11,202 nt of DNA from RGIG3872 sp045660245 (GCA_045660245.1 JAZRDJ010000078.1:1-11202); one strand, 5' to 3'. Numbered from the stretch's first letter, positions 1-7,798 are shown. Notes: generated by a model not told the origin, from the sequence alone. Program-made: numbers and translations.

Positions 1-566
<566 letters not shown>

Positions 567-596
567 TTATATCTCCTTTTTACCTTTTCAATTTTA

Positions 597-1328
597 TTAT
601 TTATTTACCACAAATATCTCAACTTGAGCGTGTCTGATGACTTTTGTATTGTCTGATGACAAATAATATCCAGTTTTGTAAACATTTGCAACTGTTTGAT
701 CAAGTTCACTTTGATCTGTTGGGATTCTGTTCACCGCATCATGGAACGCTGGATCAAATGTCTTGCCAACAATGTCATTCATTTCAACAATGTCCATATC
801 CGCAAGAATGTTTTTGATTCCGGTTTGAATCATTCTGAAACCAACCAATACGTTTTCATCTTTCACTGTTTTGAGAGCCTGCTCAAAGTTGTCGAGGATT
901 GGCAAGATCTTTTCGCCCATCATTATGCTCGCATTCACTTTTGATTCTCTCTCAATATCTTTGCTTCTTTCTTTCACTCGGTCGAGGTCTTTTTTGTAAG
1001 TATCCGCAAGATGTTCTGCCCTCGCTGATTTTTCTCGCTCCTGCGTGAGTTCGCGGTCAACTTGCTCAAGCGCTCTTTCGAACTGATCAAAAGCCTGTTG
1101 GTATGCCTTGAACTGTTTTGCAATGTCATCATCGCCCTCGCACCCGCAATCACATTCATGATGATCACAGTGGCAATCATCACCGCAATCACATTCATGA
1201 TCATGTTCGTGGCATGTGCAATCAGGATTGCATTTGTGATCCTCAGTGCAATTGCAATCATCACCGCAAGTGCAATTTCCTGAGCAACCGCATGATTTTT
1301 TTTCTTTTTCTTTCTTGTCTTTTCCCAT
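597..1328 (-). CDS. grpE: GrpE nucleotide exchange factor with an extra Cys/His-rich N-terminal tail
   Basis: GrpE releases ADP from DnaK and helps close its folding cycle. The family fold is visible: a long charged helix (about residues 70-130) for the dimer coiled coil, then ILPILDNFEQAL (141-152), and a C-terminal beta domain with FDPAFHDAV and the closing KVIRHAQVEIFVV. Residues 69-243 make up an ordinary-length core. Unusual is residues 1-65: a Lys-rich start followed by 16 Cys (13, 15, 19, 21, 25, 27, 33, 37, 39, 46, 48, 52, 54, 59, 61, 63) and 7 His, mostly as CxC pairs with CGDDCNC and CGDDCHC copies. This is metallothionein-like and suggests Zn, Cu or similar binding, or redox chemistry; that is inference. 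The start has AAGGAG 6 bases upstream, 18 bp after hrcA, so the tail is translated from the normal start. It is the second gene of the hrcA-grpE-dnaK operon. Confidence 0.96.
   Translation of the reverse strand: MGKDKKEKEKKSCGCSGNCTCGDDCNCTEDHKCNPDCTCHEHDHECDCGDDCHCDHHECDCGCEGDDDIAKQFKAYQQAFDQFERALEQVDRELTQEREKSARAEHLADTYKKDLDRVKERSKDIERESKVNASIMMGEKILPILDNFEQALKTVKDENVLVGFRMIQTGIKNILADMDIVEMNDIVGKTFDPAFHDAVNRIPTDQSELDQTVANVYKTGYYLSSDNTKVIRHAQVEIFVVNK
1144..1269 (-). repeat. Short direct repeats inside the Cys-rich tail of grpE
   Basis: A 19-base identical stretch occurs at 1144-1162 and 1183-1201 (39 bp, or 13 codons, apart). A second identical 16-base stretch occurs at 1173-1188 and 1254-1269 (81 bp, or 27 codons, apart). 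Both spacings are multiples of three and encode repeated Cys/Asp/His units, so the tail seems to have grown by in-frame internal duplication. Confidence 0.8.
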
Positions 1329-1346
1329 AATATTCTCCTTGTATTC

Positions 1347-2354
1347 TTAGTTCCCAATATTATCTTCAAGATTTTTTGTCACGTCTTTCAAGATTGAAAT
1401 AACCCTTGCATAATCCATTCGAACAGGTCCAACAACACTTGCAGTGCCCGCAATCTTGCCGTTCACCTTGTACTTTGCTGTAACCACTGAAGAGTTTTCA
1501 ATCCCCGTTTCATCATCTGTGCCGATCTTGATCGAAATCTCGAGTTCACTGTCATCGTCAATGATGCTTTTGAGTTTTTCCTTGTTTCCCAAAGTCTTGA
1601 GCGTTTGCTTGAATTTCTGCGCGTCTTGATATTCTGGATAATCAAGCAACTTTTCTCTGCCCCTAACCGCCATGGCTGACGAGTCACTATCTGATTTTTC
1701 GGAAATAACTTCGAGCACAGCATCAAAAAGGATTTTGTACTTTTGAATTTCGTCAGGGAGCATTTGCTGGAGTTCATGAATTGTACCGAGAGTCTTGCCA
1801 ACAAGCCTGTCTTGACAGAATTTTTCAGCACTGCCAAGTTCACTGTCAACAATCCCATGAGTGTCAATTGTCTCCTTGATTGTTCCAATATCTGTCACCA
1901 CAACCACAAGAGCCTTGCTCAAAGCAGTTGGCATGATGATGAGTTTTTCAATCACCGCATTATCCGAAAGCCCAAACGACACCACACTTGCATAATTCGA
2001 CGCGTTTGAAATAACTTCCGCTGTCTTTTCAACAATGTCTGAAATGTTGTTCATGCGCCCAGCAATCTCACCTCTGATCCTGTCACTCTCATGTTTTGAA
2101 AGTTTTTGTTCCGGCATCAATTCTTCAATATATTTTTTGAAACCCTGAAGAGTTGGAACACGACCACTTGACGTGTGTGGTTGCACAAGATACCCCATTT
2201 CCTCAAGCGCAGCGAGTTCGTTCCTGATGGTCGCTGACGAAATGTCAGACAAGTACTCACGAGCAAGTTCTGCACTTGACACTGGCTCAGCCGTCTTTAT
2301 GTTTTCAGAAACAACGGCTTTGAGGATATTTTTCTTTCTTTGACTCAAATCCAT
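1347..2354 (-). CDS. hrcA: Heat-inducible transcription repressor HrcA
   Basis: Represses the class I heat-shock operon by binding the CIRCE operator as a dimer; in the known model GroEL keeps it active and heat inactivates it. The 335-residue product fits the family length (about 340). An N-terminal winged helix (about 1-75) has SSATIRNELAALEEMGYL as the recognition region, followed by the HrcA signature HTSSGRVPT. The central GAF-like and insertion region follows, and the C-terminus carries GPVRMDYARVISILKDV, typical of the family. The start chosen is the ATG at 2354 because MDLSQRKKNILKAVV aligns with normal HrcA N-termini. Its GAGAGG lies about 15 bases upstream, which is long. An in-frame ATG at 2396 would add 14 residues but has only a weak site. 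It is the first gene of its operon, 18 bp before grpE, with CIRCE in its leader, so it represses itself. Confidence 0.95.
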   Translation of the reverse strand: MDLSQRKKNILKAVVSENIKTAEPVSSAELAREYLSDISSATIRNELAALEEMGYLVQPHTSSGRVPTLQGFKKYIEELMPEQKLSKHESDRIRGEIAGRMNNISDIVEKTAEVISNASNYASVVSFGLSDNAVIEKLIIMPTALSKALVVVVTDIGTIKETIDTHGIVDSELGSAEKFCQDRLVGKTLGTIHELQQMLPDEIQKYKILFDAVLEVISEKSDSDSSAMAVRGREKLLDYPEYQDAQKFKQTLKTLGNKEKLKSIIDDDSELEISIKIGTDDETGIENSSVVTAKYKVNGKIAGTASVVGPVRMDYARVISILKDVTKNLEDNIGN

Positions 2355-2460
2355 ATCGTTTTTGTGTTTCCTCTCTGAATTTGATATAATTTTCATTCTT
2401 TCAAAATAAAAATCTCTGCATTGTAATTATATTCAAATTTTCGACTTTTATTCATCAATT

Positions 2461-2487
2461 TTAGCAATCATTACACTTGACTGCTAA
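2461..2487 (-). promoter_or_regulatory. CIRCE operator (HrcA binding site)
   Basis: On the plus strand the site reads TTAGCAATC, a 9-base spacer, then GACTGCTAA. The arms are inverted with 8 of 9 positions matching, and they agree with the CIRCE consensus TTAGCACTC-N9-GAGTGCTAA in architecture and in the outer TTAGCA/TGCTAA. It begins about 9 bp after the -10 box, covering the predicted start of hrcA transcription, where HrcA would block initiation. Having hrcA itself as the first gene supports the call. Confidence 0.93.
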
Positions 2488-2495
2488 CAATCACA

Positions 2496-2524
2496 AATAT
2501 ATCACTGCTAAACCCCAAAGTCAA
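2496..2524 (-). promoter_or_regulatory. Sigma-A promoter of the hrcA-grpE-dnaK operon
   Basis: On the minus strand, TTGACT (2524-2519), a 17-base spacer and TATATT (2501-2496) form a near-consensus vegetative promoter. Transcription should start near 2489, at the edge of the CIRCE element, leaving a leader of about 135 bases to the hrcA ATG. The spacer contains an additional CIRCE-like half-site. Confidence 0.85.
2503..2511 (-). promoter_or_regulatory. Additional CIRCE half-site within the promoter spacer
   Basis: TTAGCAGTG lies between the -35 and -10 boxes in the same orientation as the CIRCE arm TTAGCAGTC at 2487-2479, 24 bp away. No matching inverted arm exists at the 9-base spacing (only about 3 of 9 positions fit), so it is a lone half-site. 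It may be an auxiliary HrcA contact or a decayed second CIRCE. Confidence 0.45.
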
Positions 2525-2538
2525 GGGTTTATGTCACC

Positions 2539-2565
2539 TATTTTTGGTTTTTTTGGCCAAAAATA
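2539..2565. repeat. Perfect 9-bp inverted repeat between terminator and hrcA promoter
   Basis: TATTTTTGG at 2539-2547 is the exact reverse complement of CCAAAAATA at 2557-2565, with a 9-base spacer. It overlaps the T-tract of the hemW terminator and ends 14 bp before the hrcA -35 box. It may reinforce termination of readthrough from lepA-hemW or be a protein site; the AT-rich arms make chance possible. Confidence 0.5.
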
Positions 2566-2596
2566 AGAAATCCCCGAAGATCAAACTTTCGGGGAT
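2552..2596 (-). terminator. Intrinsic terminator of the lepA-hemW unit
   Basis: ATCCCCGAA (2570-2578) pairs perfectly with TTCGGGGAT (2588-2596) around a 9-base loop. On the minus strand the hairpin is followed by TTTCTTATTTTT. It lies about 47 bp after the hemW stop and separates hemW from the heat-shock operon. Confidence 0.9.
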
Positions 2597-2642
2597 AATT
2601 ATTGATAATATATGAAATAAGATAACGAATACTTATGAATAG

Positions 2643-3788
2643 TTAAATAAGTTCAACAATAATGCGATTGAGTACCAAATAACCTTTGTCAGTTGCCTTG
2701 ATATTGTTGTTTTTGTCAATCACCAAAAATCCATTTTTGACGAGATTTGTGAGTTCTTTGTTTTTTGTCTGCAAAATGTTCACACCAAACTCCGCTTTGT
2801 ATTCATCAACATTCAAGCCATTCATGGTTCGAAGAGAAAGCATGATCGCCTCTTCCTGTTTTTCTTGTTTTGTGATTTTCTTTGCGTGTGACACTGGAGG
2901 CTTGTCCATTGTTTCAATGATTTTGATGTACTCATCAATCCTGCTTGTGTTTGCAAACCTCACACCACCAACAAATGAGTGACTCGAAGCCCCAACACCA
3001 AGATAGTCGGTTCTGTTCCAATAAACATTGTTGTGTTTTGACGCAAAACCCGGTCTTGCGAAATTTGAAATTTCGTATCTTTCATAACCATTTTTTGCAA
3101 GCATGGTCACAACAGTGTTGTACATATTGATCACTTGTTTTTCAGATGGGAGATACACAACTCCCTTGTCAACCATGGTTTCAAGTTTTGTTCCCTCCTC
3201 AACTGAAAGCATGTATGACGAAATGTGTGGGAGTTTGAGTTTGATCAAATAAGCAAGTGTGTCTTTGACATCAGCAAGTGTTTGACCAGGATATCCGAGC
3301 ATGATATCCGCATTGATGTTTGAAATGCCATAATCACGAATGATCCTGATCATACTGTCAAAATCACCAACAGTGTGAGTTCTGCCCATTTTTTCAAGAA
3401 CCTTTCCGCTTGTGCATTGGAGTCCGATTGAAAACCTGTTCACACCTGCAAGCACATACTCATTGATCTTTTTGTCGCTTGCGGAATTTGGATTGAGTTC
3501 AATTGTGATCTCTGAATCCGATCTCACAGAAAAGTTTTTGTAGACAGCACTCAAGATTTCACGGATCATGCCTTCAGGCAAGCATGATGGCGTTCCACCA
3601 CCAATAAAGATGGTTGAGATGTCAAAATGCTTGTTGTATTTCTTCCCTTGAATTTGGATTTCACGAATCAAAGCATCAACATATTTTCGTTTTTGTTCGT
3701 CATCACGAACCTCAGAAACAAAACTACAATAATTGCACTTTGAATTGCAAAAAGGTATGTGAATATACAAACTTAATGCATTTTTCAT
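2643..3788 (-). CDS. hemW: Radical SAM heme chaperone HemW
   Basis: Member of the coproporphyrinogen-dehydrogenase-like radical SAM family. Characterised HemW proteins insert heme into respiratory enzymes and lack true oxidase activity. The product is about 381 residues, normal for the family. The N-terminus has IHIPFCNSKCNYCSF, with the HemW/HemN cluster motif CxxxCxxC (C14, C18, C21) for the 4Fe-4S cluster, then GGGTPS in the SAM-binding region. NADIMLGYPGQT and RYEISNFARPG follow, and the HemW hallmark YWNRTDYLGVGASSHSF leads into the C-terminal HemN domain. The start at 3788 is chosen over an upstream ATG at 3833 because AGGAGG sits about 8 bases before it and the protein then begins right at the family N-terminus. 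It follows lepA by 37 bp, is probably co-transcribed, and ends before a strong terminator. The lepA-hemW-hrcA order is conserved in Bacillota. Confidence 0.95.
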   Translation of the reverse strand: MKNALSLYIHIPFCNSKCNYCSFVSEVRDDEQKRKYVDALIREIQIQGKKYNKHFDISTIFIGGGTPSCLPEGMIREILSAVYKNFSVRSDSEITIELNPNSASDKKINEYVLAGVNRFSIGLQCTSGKVLEKMGRTHTVGDFDSMIRIIRDYGISNINADIMLGYPGQTLADVKDTLAYLIKLKLPHISSYMLSVEEGTKLETMVDKGVVYLPSEKQVINMYNTVVTMLAKNGYERYEISNFARPGFASKHNNVYWNRTDYLGVGASSHSFVGGVRFANTSRIDEYIKIIETMDKPPVSHAKKITKQEKQEEAIMLSLRTMNGLNVDEYKAEFGVNILQTKNKELTNLVKNGFLVIDKNNNIKATDKGYLVLNRIIVELI

Positions 3789-3825
3789 GATTTTCCCTCC
3801 TGTTTTTGCGTTTTTTTGAAAAACA

Positions 3826-5637
3826 CTAATCAATCTTCAAAATAGACATAAATGCTTCACTCGGAAGTTCAACACTTCCAAGCATTCTCATCTTCTTTTT
3901 GCCCTCTTTTTGTTTTTCCAAAAGTTTTCTTTTTCTTGAAATATCACCGCCATAACACTTTGCAATGACGTCTTTTCGCATGGCTCTCACAGTTTCACGA
4001 GCAATGACTTTTCCACCGATTGTTGCTTGGATCGGAATTTCAAAAAGTTGACGAGGAACGACCTCTTTGAGTTTTTCGGTGATTCCTCTGCCACGTTCAT
4101 AAGCCTTGTCACGATGAACAATCAGTGACAGTGCGTCACAAACATCGCCGTTCAAGAGAATGTCAAGTTTGACCATGTTGCTCTCTTTGTATCCTGCCAT
4201 TTCGTAATCAAAACTGGCATATCCATGTGATGCGCTTTTGAGTTTGTCAAAAAAGTCATACACAATTTCAGAAAGTGGAAGAACGTATGACATCTTGACG
4301 CGCTTTTCCTCAAGATATTGCATGTCCACAAATTCACCGCGTTTGTTTTGTGCAATTTCCATGATCGCACCGACATACTCTGGTGGTGAATAAATGCTTG
4401 CATTGATGATTGGTTCTTCAATTCTGTCAATATTCTGCATTGGTGGCAAGAATGATGGGTTTGAAACCTCGAGCATTTCTCCATTCGTTTTGTAGACGTT
4501 GTATGACACTGATGGTGCCGTTGTGATGATGTCAAGATTGAATTCACGCTCAAGTCTTTCGGTCACGATTTCCATGTGCAAAAGTCCCAAGAAACCACAC
4601 CTGAATCCATAGCCAAGTGCTGAAGATGTTTCTGGATTGTAAATAAGTGACGCATCTGAAAGTTTGAGTTTTTCAAGCGCGTCTTTCAAAAGATTGTACT
4701 TTGATCCATCAACAGGGAAAATTCCGCTGTACACCACAGGCATGACCTGCTTGTATCCATCGAGTTTGTCACACTCTTTCCCAACCTCTGCAATGGTGTC
4801 ACCAACACGAATGTCAGACACAGTCTTGATGCTCGCAGCGATATAACCAACTTCGCCCGCTGAAAGGCACTCCCTTTCTTGTGGTTTTGGTGTGAACACA
4901 CCAACCTCCACCACTTCATAAATCTTTCCAGTCTGAAGCATCTTGATCTTTGTTCCAGTTTTCACAGTACCATTCACAATTCGAACCAAGCAAATTGCAC
5001 CCTTGTAATTGTCATAATAACTGTCAAAGATAAGTGCCTGCAGTGGTTCATTTGGATCACCCTCCGGGCATGGAACCTTGTCCACAACAAGTTCCAAAAT
5101 CTGTTCAATGTTTGTTCCCATTTTTGCTGACACAAGCGGAGCATAAGAAGTGTCAAGTCCGATGACGTCCTCCACTTCTTCCTTGACCTCGTCTGGTCTT
5201 GCTGATGGCAAATCAATTTTGTTGATGACAGGCAAAATGAAAAGATCATTTTCGAGCGCCAAATACACATTGGCGAGCGTTTGAGCCTCAACACCTTGTG
5301 ATGCGTCAACAACCAAAATTGCCCCCTCGCAAGCCGCAAGAGATCTGCTGACTTCATAAGTAAAGTCAACATGTCCAGGAGTGTCAATGAGGTTCATGAT
5401 ATACTCTTTCCCATCTTTGGTGTATTTCATTGTGACAGGTGTGAGTTTGATTGTGATGCCTCTTTCTCTCTCGAGTTCCATTGAATCCAAAAGTTGATCC
5501 TTGCTGTCGCGTTTTGCGATTGTTCCAGTGACCTCCATCAGTCTGTCAGCAAGAGTACTTTTGCCGTGATCGATATGGGCAATGATTGAAAAATTTCTAA
5601 TATTTTCCAGTTTTGAGTTGCTAGTTTTATTTTTCAT
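3826..5637 (-). CDS. lepA: Elongation factor 4 (LepA), ribosomal back-translocase GTPase
   Basis: Translational GTPase that binds ribosomes and affects initiation or back-translocation under stress. It is 603 residues, the usual length. The GTPase motifs are all present: AHIDHGKST (G1), RERGITIK (G2), DTPGHVDF (G3), NKIDLP (G4) and SAK (G5). Domain II and the EF-G-like III and V domains follow. The LepA-specific C-terminal domain contains [20 protein letters not shown] and [14 protein letters not shown], which separate it from EF-G. The ATG at 5637 is chosen over one at 5691 because [21 protein letters not shown] matches LepA N-termini. An AGGAG lies 13 bases upstream, somewhat far. The 5691 start would extend beyond the predicted promoter. 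It is the first gene of a lepA-hemW unit. Confidence 0.97.
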   Translation of the reverse strand: MKNKTSNSKLENIRNFSIIAHIDHGKSTLADRLMEVTGTIAKRDSKDQLLDSMELERERGITIKLTPVTMKYTKDGKEYIMNLIDTPGHVDFTYEVSRSLAACEGAILVVDASQGVEAQTLANVYLALENDLFILPVINKIDLPSARPDEVKEEVEDVIGLDTSYAPLVSAKMGTNIEQILELVVDKVPCPEGDPNEPLQALIFDSYYDNYKGAICLVRIVNGTVKTGTKIKMLQTGKIYEVVEVGVFTPKPQERECLSAGEVGYIAASIKTVSDIRVGDTIAEVGKECDKLDGYKQVMPVVYSGIFPVDGSKYNLLKDALEKLKLSDASLIYNPETSSALGYGFRCGFLGLLHMEIVTERLEREFNLDIITTAPSVSYNVYKTNGEMLEVSNPSFLPPMQNIDRIEEPIINASIYSPPEYVGAIMEIAQNKRGEFVDMQYLEEKRVKMSYVLPLSEIVYDFFDKLKSASHGYASFDYEMAGYKESNMVKLDILLNGDVCDALSLIVHRDKAYERGRGITEKLKEVVPRQLFEIPIQATIGGKVIARETVRAMRKDVIAKCYGGDISRKRKLLEKQKEGKKKMRMLGSVELPSEAFMSILKID

Positions 5638-5662
5638 AATATAAGTCTTTCTCCTGCTTATT

Positions 5663-5691
5663 ATAATACAATATTTCAGCCAAAAATACAA
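5663..5691 (-). promoter_or_regulatory. Probable promoter of lepA-hemW
   Basis: On the minus strand TTGTAT (5691-5686), a 17-base spacer and TATTAT (5668-5663) precede lepA. An overlapping TATAAT at 5665-5660 would need a 20-base spacer and would start transcription inside the ribosome binding site, so it is less likely. The implied leader is only about 20 bases. Confidence 0.55.
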
Positions 5692-5804
5692 GAAAATTCA
5701 TGACCGTAAGCCACATTTTTTTGAAAAGCCAGTAAATTTCTGGGCAAAATCTCACAAAATTTTCATTTTTTTTGGTTTATTTGTAAAAAATAAGTCTGAT
5801 TTTA

Positions 5805-5833
5805 TTGCTTTTGAAATATATTTATTGTATATT
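5805..5833 (+). promoter_or_regulatory. Probable promoter of the phosphodiesterase-like gene
   Basis: TTGCTT (5805-5810), a 17-base spacer and TATATT (5828-5833) precede the gene by about 84 bp, divergent from the lepA promoter. The -35 match is moderate. Predicted start is near 5840, giving a leader of about 77 bases that contains a hairpin. Confidence 0.55.
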
Positions 5834-5851
5834 AAATTTGAATTAGTTTGA

Positions 5852-5870
5852 GGGGCAATCGAGTTGCCCT
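5852..5870 (+). other. Small hairpin in the leader of the phosphodiesterase-like gene
   Basis: GGGCAA (5853-5858) pairs with TTGCCC (5864-5869) around a 5-base loop, about 13 bases after the predicted transcript start. No T-tract follows, so it is not a terminator. It could stabilise the 5' end of the mRNA or be a palindromic protein site; nothing further can be said. Confidence 0.4.
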
Positions 5871-5916
5871 GCTATTTTCAGGCTGAAACAACAATCAATT
5901 TTTTGGAGAAAACATT

Positions 5917-6666
5917 ATGGATATTTTGGATTCATTCATAACAAACAGCACAATTGTATACCGCGGTCTTCATGACAACATTTCACCAGAAAACTCAATC
6001 GGTGCAATCAAAAAAGCAATCGAAAAAGGATTTGCGTTGGAACTCGATCTTCGCATGCTCACAGATGGCACAATCGTTGTGTTCCATGACGAAAGACTCG
6101 GACGCATGACAAAGACTGATGGCTTCCTTTCAAACTGCTCTTATGACGACATCAAGGATCTCACTCTCTTGAAGTCTAGCGAGCACATTCCAACTCTAGT
6201 TGAGGTTTTGAAAGTAATTGACGGCGCAGTTCCAGTCATCTTTGACATCAGAAACATTGATATGATCGGAATTGAAAAAAATGTCTGGAAAATCTTGAAA
6301 CCTTATAAGGGTGATTATGCAATTCAATCTGTAAATCCTTATACCCTCGAATGGTTCAAGTGCAACGCCCCAGCGGTGAAGCGTGGACAACTCGCATCAT
6401 TCTTCAAAGGCGAAAAAGGCAAAGACCTTTCATTCAAAAACAAATTCAAACTCAAAAGATTGATGCTCTGTGCTCATGTGTCAGAACCAAACTTCATTTC
6501 ATACGACGCTGATGATCTTCCAAACAGATTTGTGAAAAAGTTCCCAGGCACACCAATCCTTGCTTGGAAAGTGTCAGATCCAGAAACTCTCGACCGCGTG
6601 AAATCTTGCACAAGCAACATCATTTATGACGGCATTGACCCAAAGACAATTGGCATTGAAAAATAA
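5917..6666 (+). CDS. Glycerophosphodiester phosphodiesterase family protein with altered active site
   Basis: GDPD enzymes hydrolyse glycerophosphodiesters, from phospholipid breakdown, to glycerol-3-phosphate and an alcohol using a TIM barrel. The 249-residue product, with no signal peptide, matches the family: YRGLHDN (15-21), PENSIGAI (24-31), ALELDLRMLTDG (40-51), VVFHDERLGRMT (54-65), then IPTLVEVL and a late ILAWKVSD strand. In the family the N-terminal motif is HRG, with the His acting in catalysis, and a Glu ends the fourth strand. Here the first is Tyr15 and the latter is Asp110 in VIFDIRN. Metal ligands E42 and D44 and the second catalytic His (H57 in FHD) remain. It may be a weak, altered or binding-only enzyme. 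The start is set by GGAG 8 bases upstream of ATG. It is monocistronic, with its own promoter and terminator. Confidence 0.87.
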   Translation: MDILDSFITNSTIVYRGLHDNISPENSIGAIKKAIEKGFALELDLRMLTDGTIVVFHDERLGRMTKTDGFLSNCSYDDIKDLTLLKSSEHIPTLVEVLKVIDGAVPVIFDIRNIDMIGIEKNVWKILKPYKGDYAIQSVNPYTLEWFKCNAPAVKRGQLASFFKGEKGKDLSFKNKFKLKRLMLCAHVSEPNFISYDADDLPNRFVKKFPGTPILAWKVSDPETLDRVKSCTSNIIYDGIDPKTIGIEK

Positions 6667-6711
6667 TTTATAAAATAAATCTCTTCAATCAAAACCAACA
6701 TGAAAGCATTG

Positions 6712-6745
6712 AAAATCAACCACAAAATCGTGGTTGATTTTTTTG
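6712..6745 (+). terminator. Intrinsic terminator of the phosphodiesterase-like gene
   Basis: AAAATCAACCAC (6712-6723) and GTGGTTGATTTT (6730-6741) form a perfect 12-bp stem with a 6-base loop, running into a T-tract (TTTTTTTG). It is 45 bp after the stop codon. Confidence 0.93.
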
Positions 6746-6879
6746 TTTGGAATGAAAAAAATTTTCTCCCCTTTCCCACCAAAAAACAAATGAACGCAAC
6801 CAAACATCATTGATAACAGAAAACAATCAAATACTCCAAAGCATATAACCGCTTCCCCCAACTCTCCAAAATTTGATCA

Positions 6880-6910
6880 CAAAAAAACCACACAGCAAAA
6901 GCCATGTGGT
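6880..6910 (-). terminator. Intrinsic terminator of the exported-protein gene
   Basis: On the minus strand ACCACATGGC and GCTGTGTGGT pair over 10 bp, two of them G-U wobbles, around a TTTT loop, followed by seven T. On the plus strand the wobbles become A-C mismatches, which assigns the hairpin to the minus-strand gene whose stop is 34 bp away. Confidence 0.9.
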
Positions 6911-6943
6911 CAAAAACTTTTTTATTTAATGAAAACCCGAAAA

Positions 6944-7675
6944 TTACATTGTGATGTTTCTGATAACGATGCTCACATTTTCAGTGTCCATGCCATAAGC
7001 AATTTCAGCACCTTCAAAGTTTGTTGTTTCGTCAACATATACCATCAAGATGAAATCTCTTGACTCACCAGCAGCGATGTCAAACTCTGGGTTTGCAAGC
7101 ATAAATTCGTCATAAGAATAATAAGCATAAGTTTCGCAATCAAACACAACAGTCTTTGCGAATTTTCCGAGTGTTGATTCTGTTGAGTGGATTGTGTCAA
7201 CAGCAACTCTCATTGCAGAACCTGTGCTGTTTGTAACTCTGATTGTTACGAACTCAACCTTTCCAGGAAGAGATTCATTTTCGTACATAATTTCAGATTC
7301 AAAAGTTGGGTTTTCTGCTTCTGTCTCACTGAAATAAAGTGGAGATGCAGTTTTCCAAATCTTGTTGCCTTCAGCGTCTTCTTTGAGGTTGTCAACATGA
7401 TCAGAGTTCATTGTTTCAACATCCCAGTTTTCAACGTGAAGTGATCCTGTTGGTTGAAGAACGATTGCGTTCTCAAACACAAGAGCATCGTCATAAGTTC
7501 CTGTAATTGTTTCACTGTTGGTCACCTCAGCGCCAAAGTTGAATGATGTTCTCAAGACATCATGTACAGGAACTGGATCAGCGAGTGTGAGAGCCACACC
7601 AAGAGTGATCACGAGTGATGCAACAAGTGCAACACATGATGTAACGAACATTGCGATAATCTTCTTATCTTTCAT
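6944..7675 (-). CDS. Exported or membrane-anchored protein, camelysin/TasA-like appearance
   Basis: 243 residues, function not recognised. The N-terminus MKDKK is followed by a hydrophobic run from I6 to A32 (ending LGVALTLADP), which fits a signal peptide cleaved near A32/D33 or an N-terminal anchor. The mature part is acidic and rich in Thr, Ser, Glu and Asp, with alternating hydrophobic strands suggesting a beta-sandwich. VEFVTIRVTNSTGSAMRVAV and AAGESRDFILMVYVDE resemble the strand pattern of camelysin/TasA fibre proteins (SipW-dependent class). This resemblance is pattern-level only; no SipW-like peptidase gene is nearby and no LPXTG sorting signal is present. The ATG at 7675 is chosen over 7693 because GGAGG lies 8 bases upstream. 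It is monocistronic, has a perfect consensus promoter and a strong terminator, and is therefore probably highly expressed. Confidence 0.75.
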   Translation of the reverse strand: MKDKKIIAMFVTSCVALVASLVITLGVALTLADPVPVHDVLRTSFNFGAEVTNSETITGTYDDALVFENAIVLQPTGSLHVENWDVETMNSDHVDNLKEDAEGNKIWKTASPLYFSETEAENPTFESEIMYENESLPGKVEFVTIRVTNSTGSAMRVAVDTIHSTESTLGKFAKTVVFDCETYAYYSYDEFMLANPEFDIAAGESRDFILMVYVDETTNFEGAEIAYGMDTENVSIVIRNITM

Positions 7676-7730
7676 AATTTTTTCCTCCAACATATCCTTT
7701 TTTCGGGCAATATATCTTGTTTATGGCTTC

Positions 7731-7759
7731 ATTATACACCGATGGCAATCAAATGTCAA
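7731..7759 (-). promoter_or_regulatory. Consensus sigma-A promoter of the exported-protein gene
   Basis: On the minus strand TTGACA (7759-7754), exactly 17 bases, and TATAAT (7736-7731) match the consensus at all 12 positions. The leader to the ATG at 7675 is about 50 bases. Confidence 0.93.
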
Positions 7760-7798
7760 TACCTAATTTAAAATTTATTTAAAATAAATATATTTTTA

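Noticed and set aside
974..1369. Alternative-frame open reading frames on both strands over the grpE N-terminus, including a plus-strand Cys/His-rich frame at 1118-1330
   Set aside because: They overlap the well-supported grpE frame. The plus-strand Cys/His richness is a by-product of repeated GCA/TCA-type codons on the other strand, and the frames lack ribosome binding sites.
2485..2511. A complete second CIRCE element
   Set aside because: The right arm CACTGCTAA is good, but the sequence at the required 9-base spacing (TAACAATCA) matches the expected left arm at only about 3 of 9 positions, so only a half-site is reported.
3789..3833. Longer hemW starting at 3833
   Set aside because: It would overlap the lepA stop and add 15 non-conserved residues, whereas 3788 has a strong AGGAGG and matches the family N-terminus.
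5638..5691. Longer lepA starting at 5691
   Set aside because: The added 18 residues are not LepA-like, and the region contains the predicted -35 and -10 boxes and the ribosome binding site of the shorter start.
6746..6879. Possible small gene or RNA between the two facing terminators
   Set aside because: No start codon with a ribosome binding site, no promoter and no stable structure could be seen in this AC-rich stretch.
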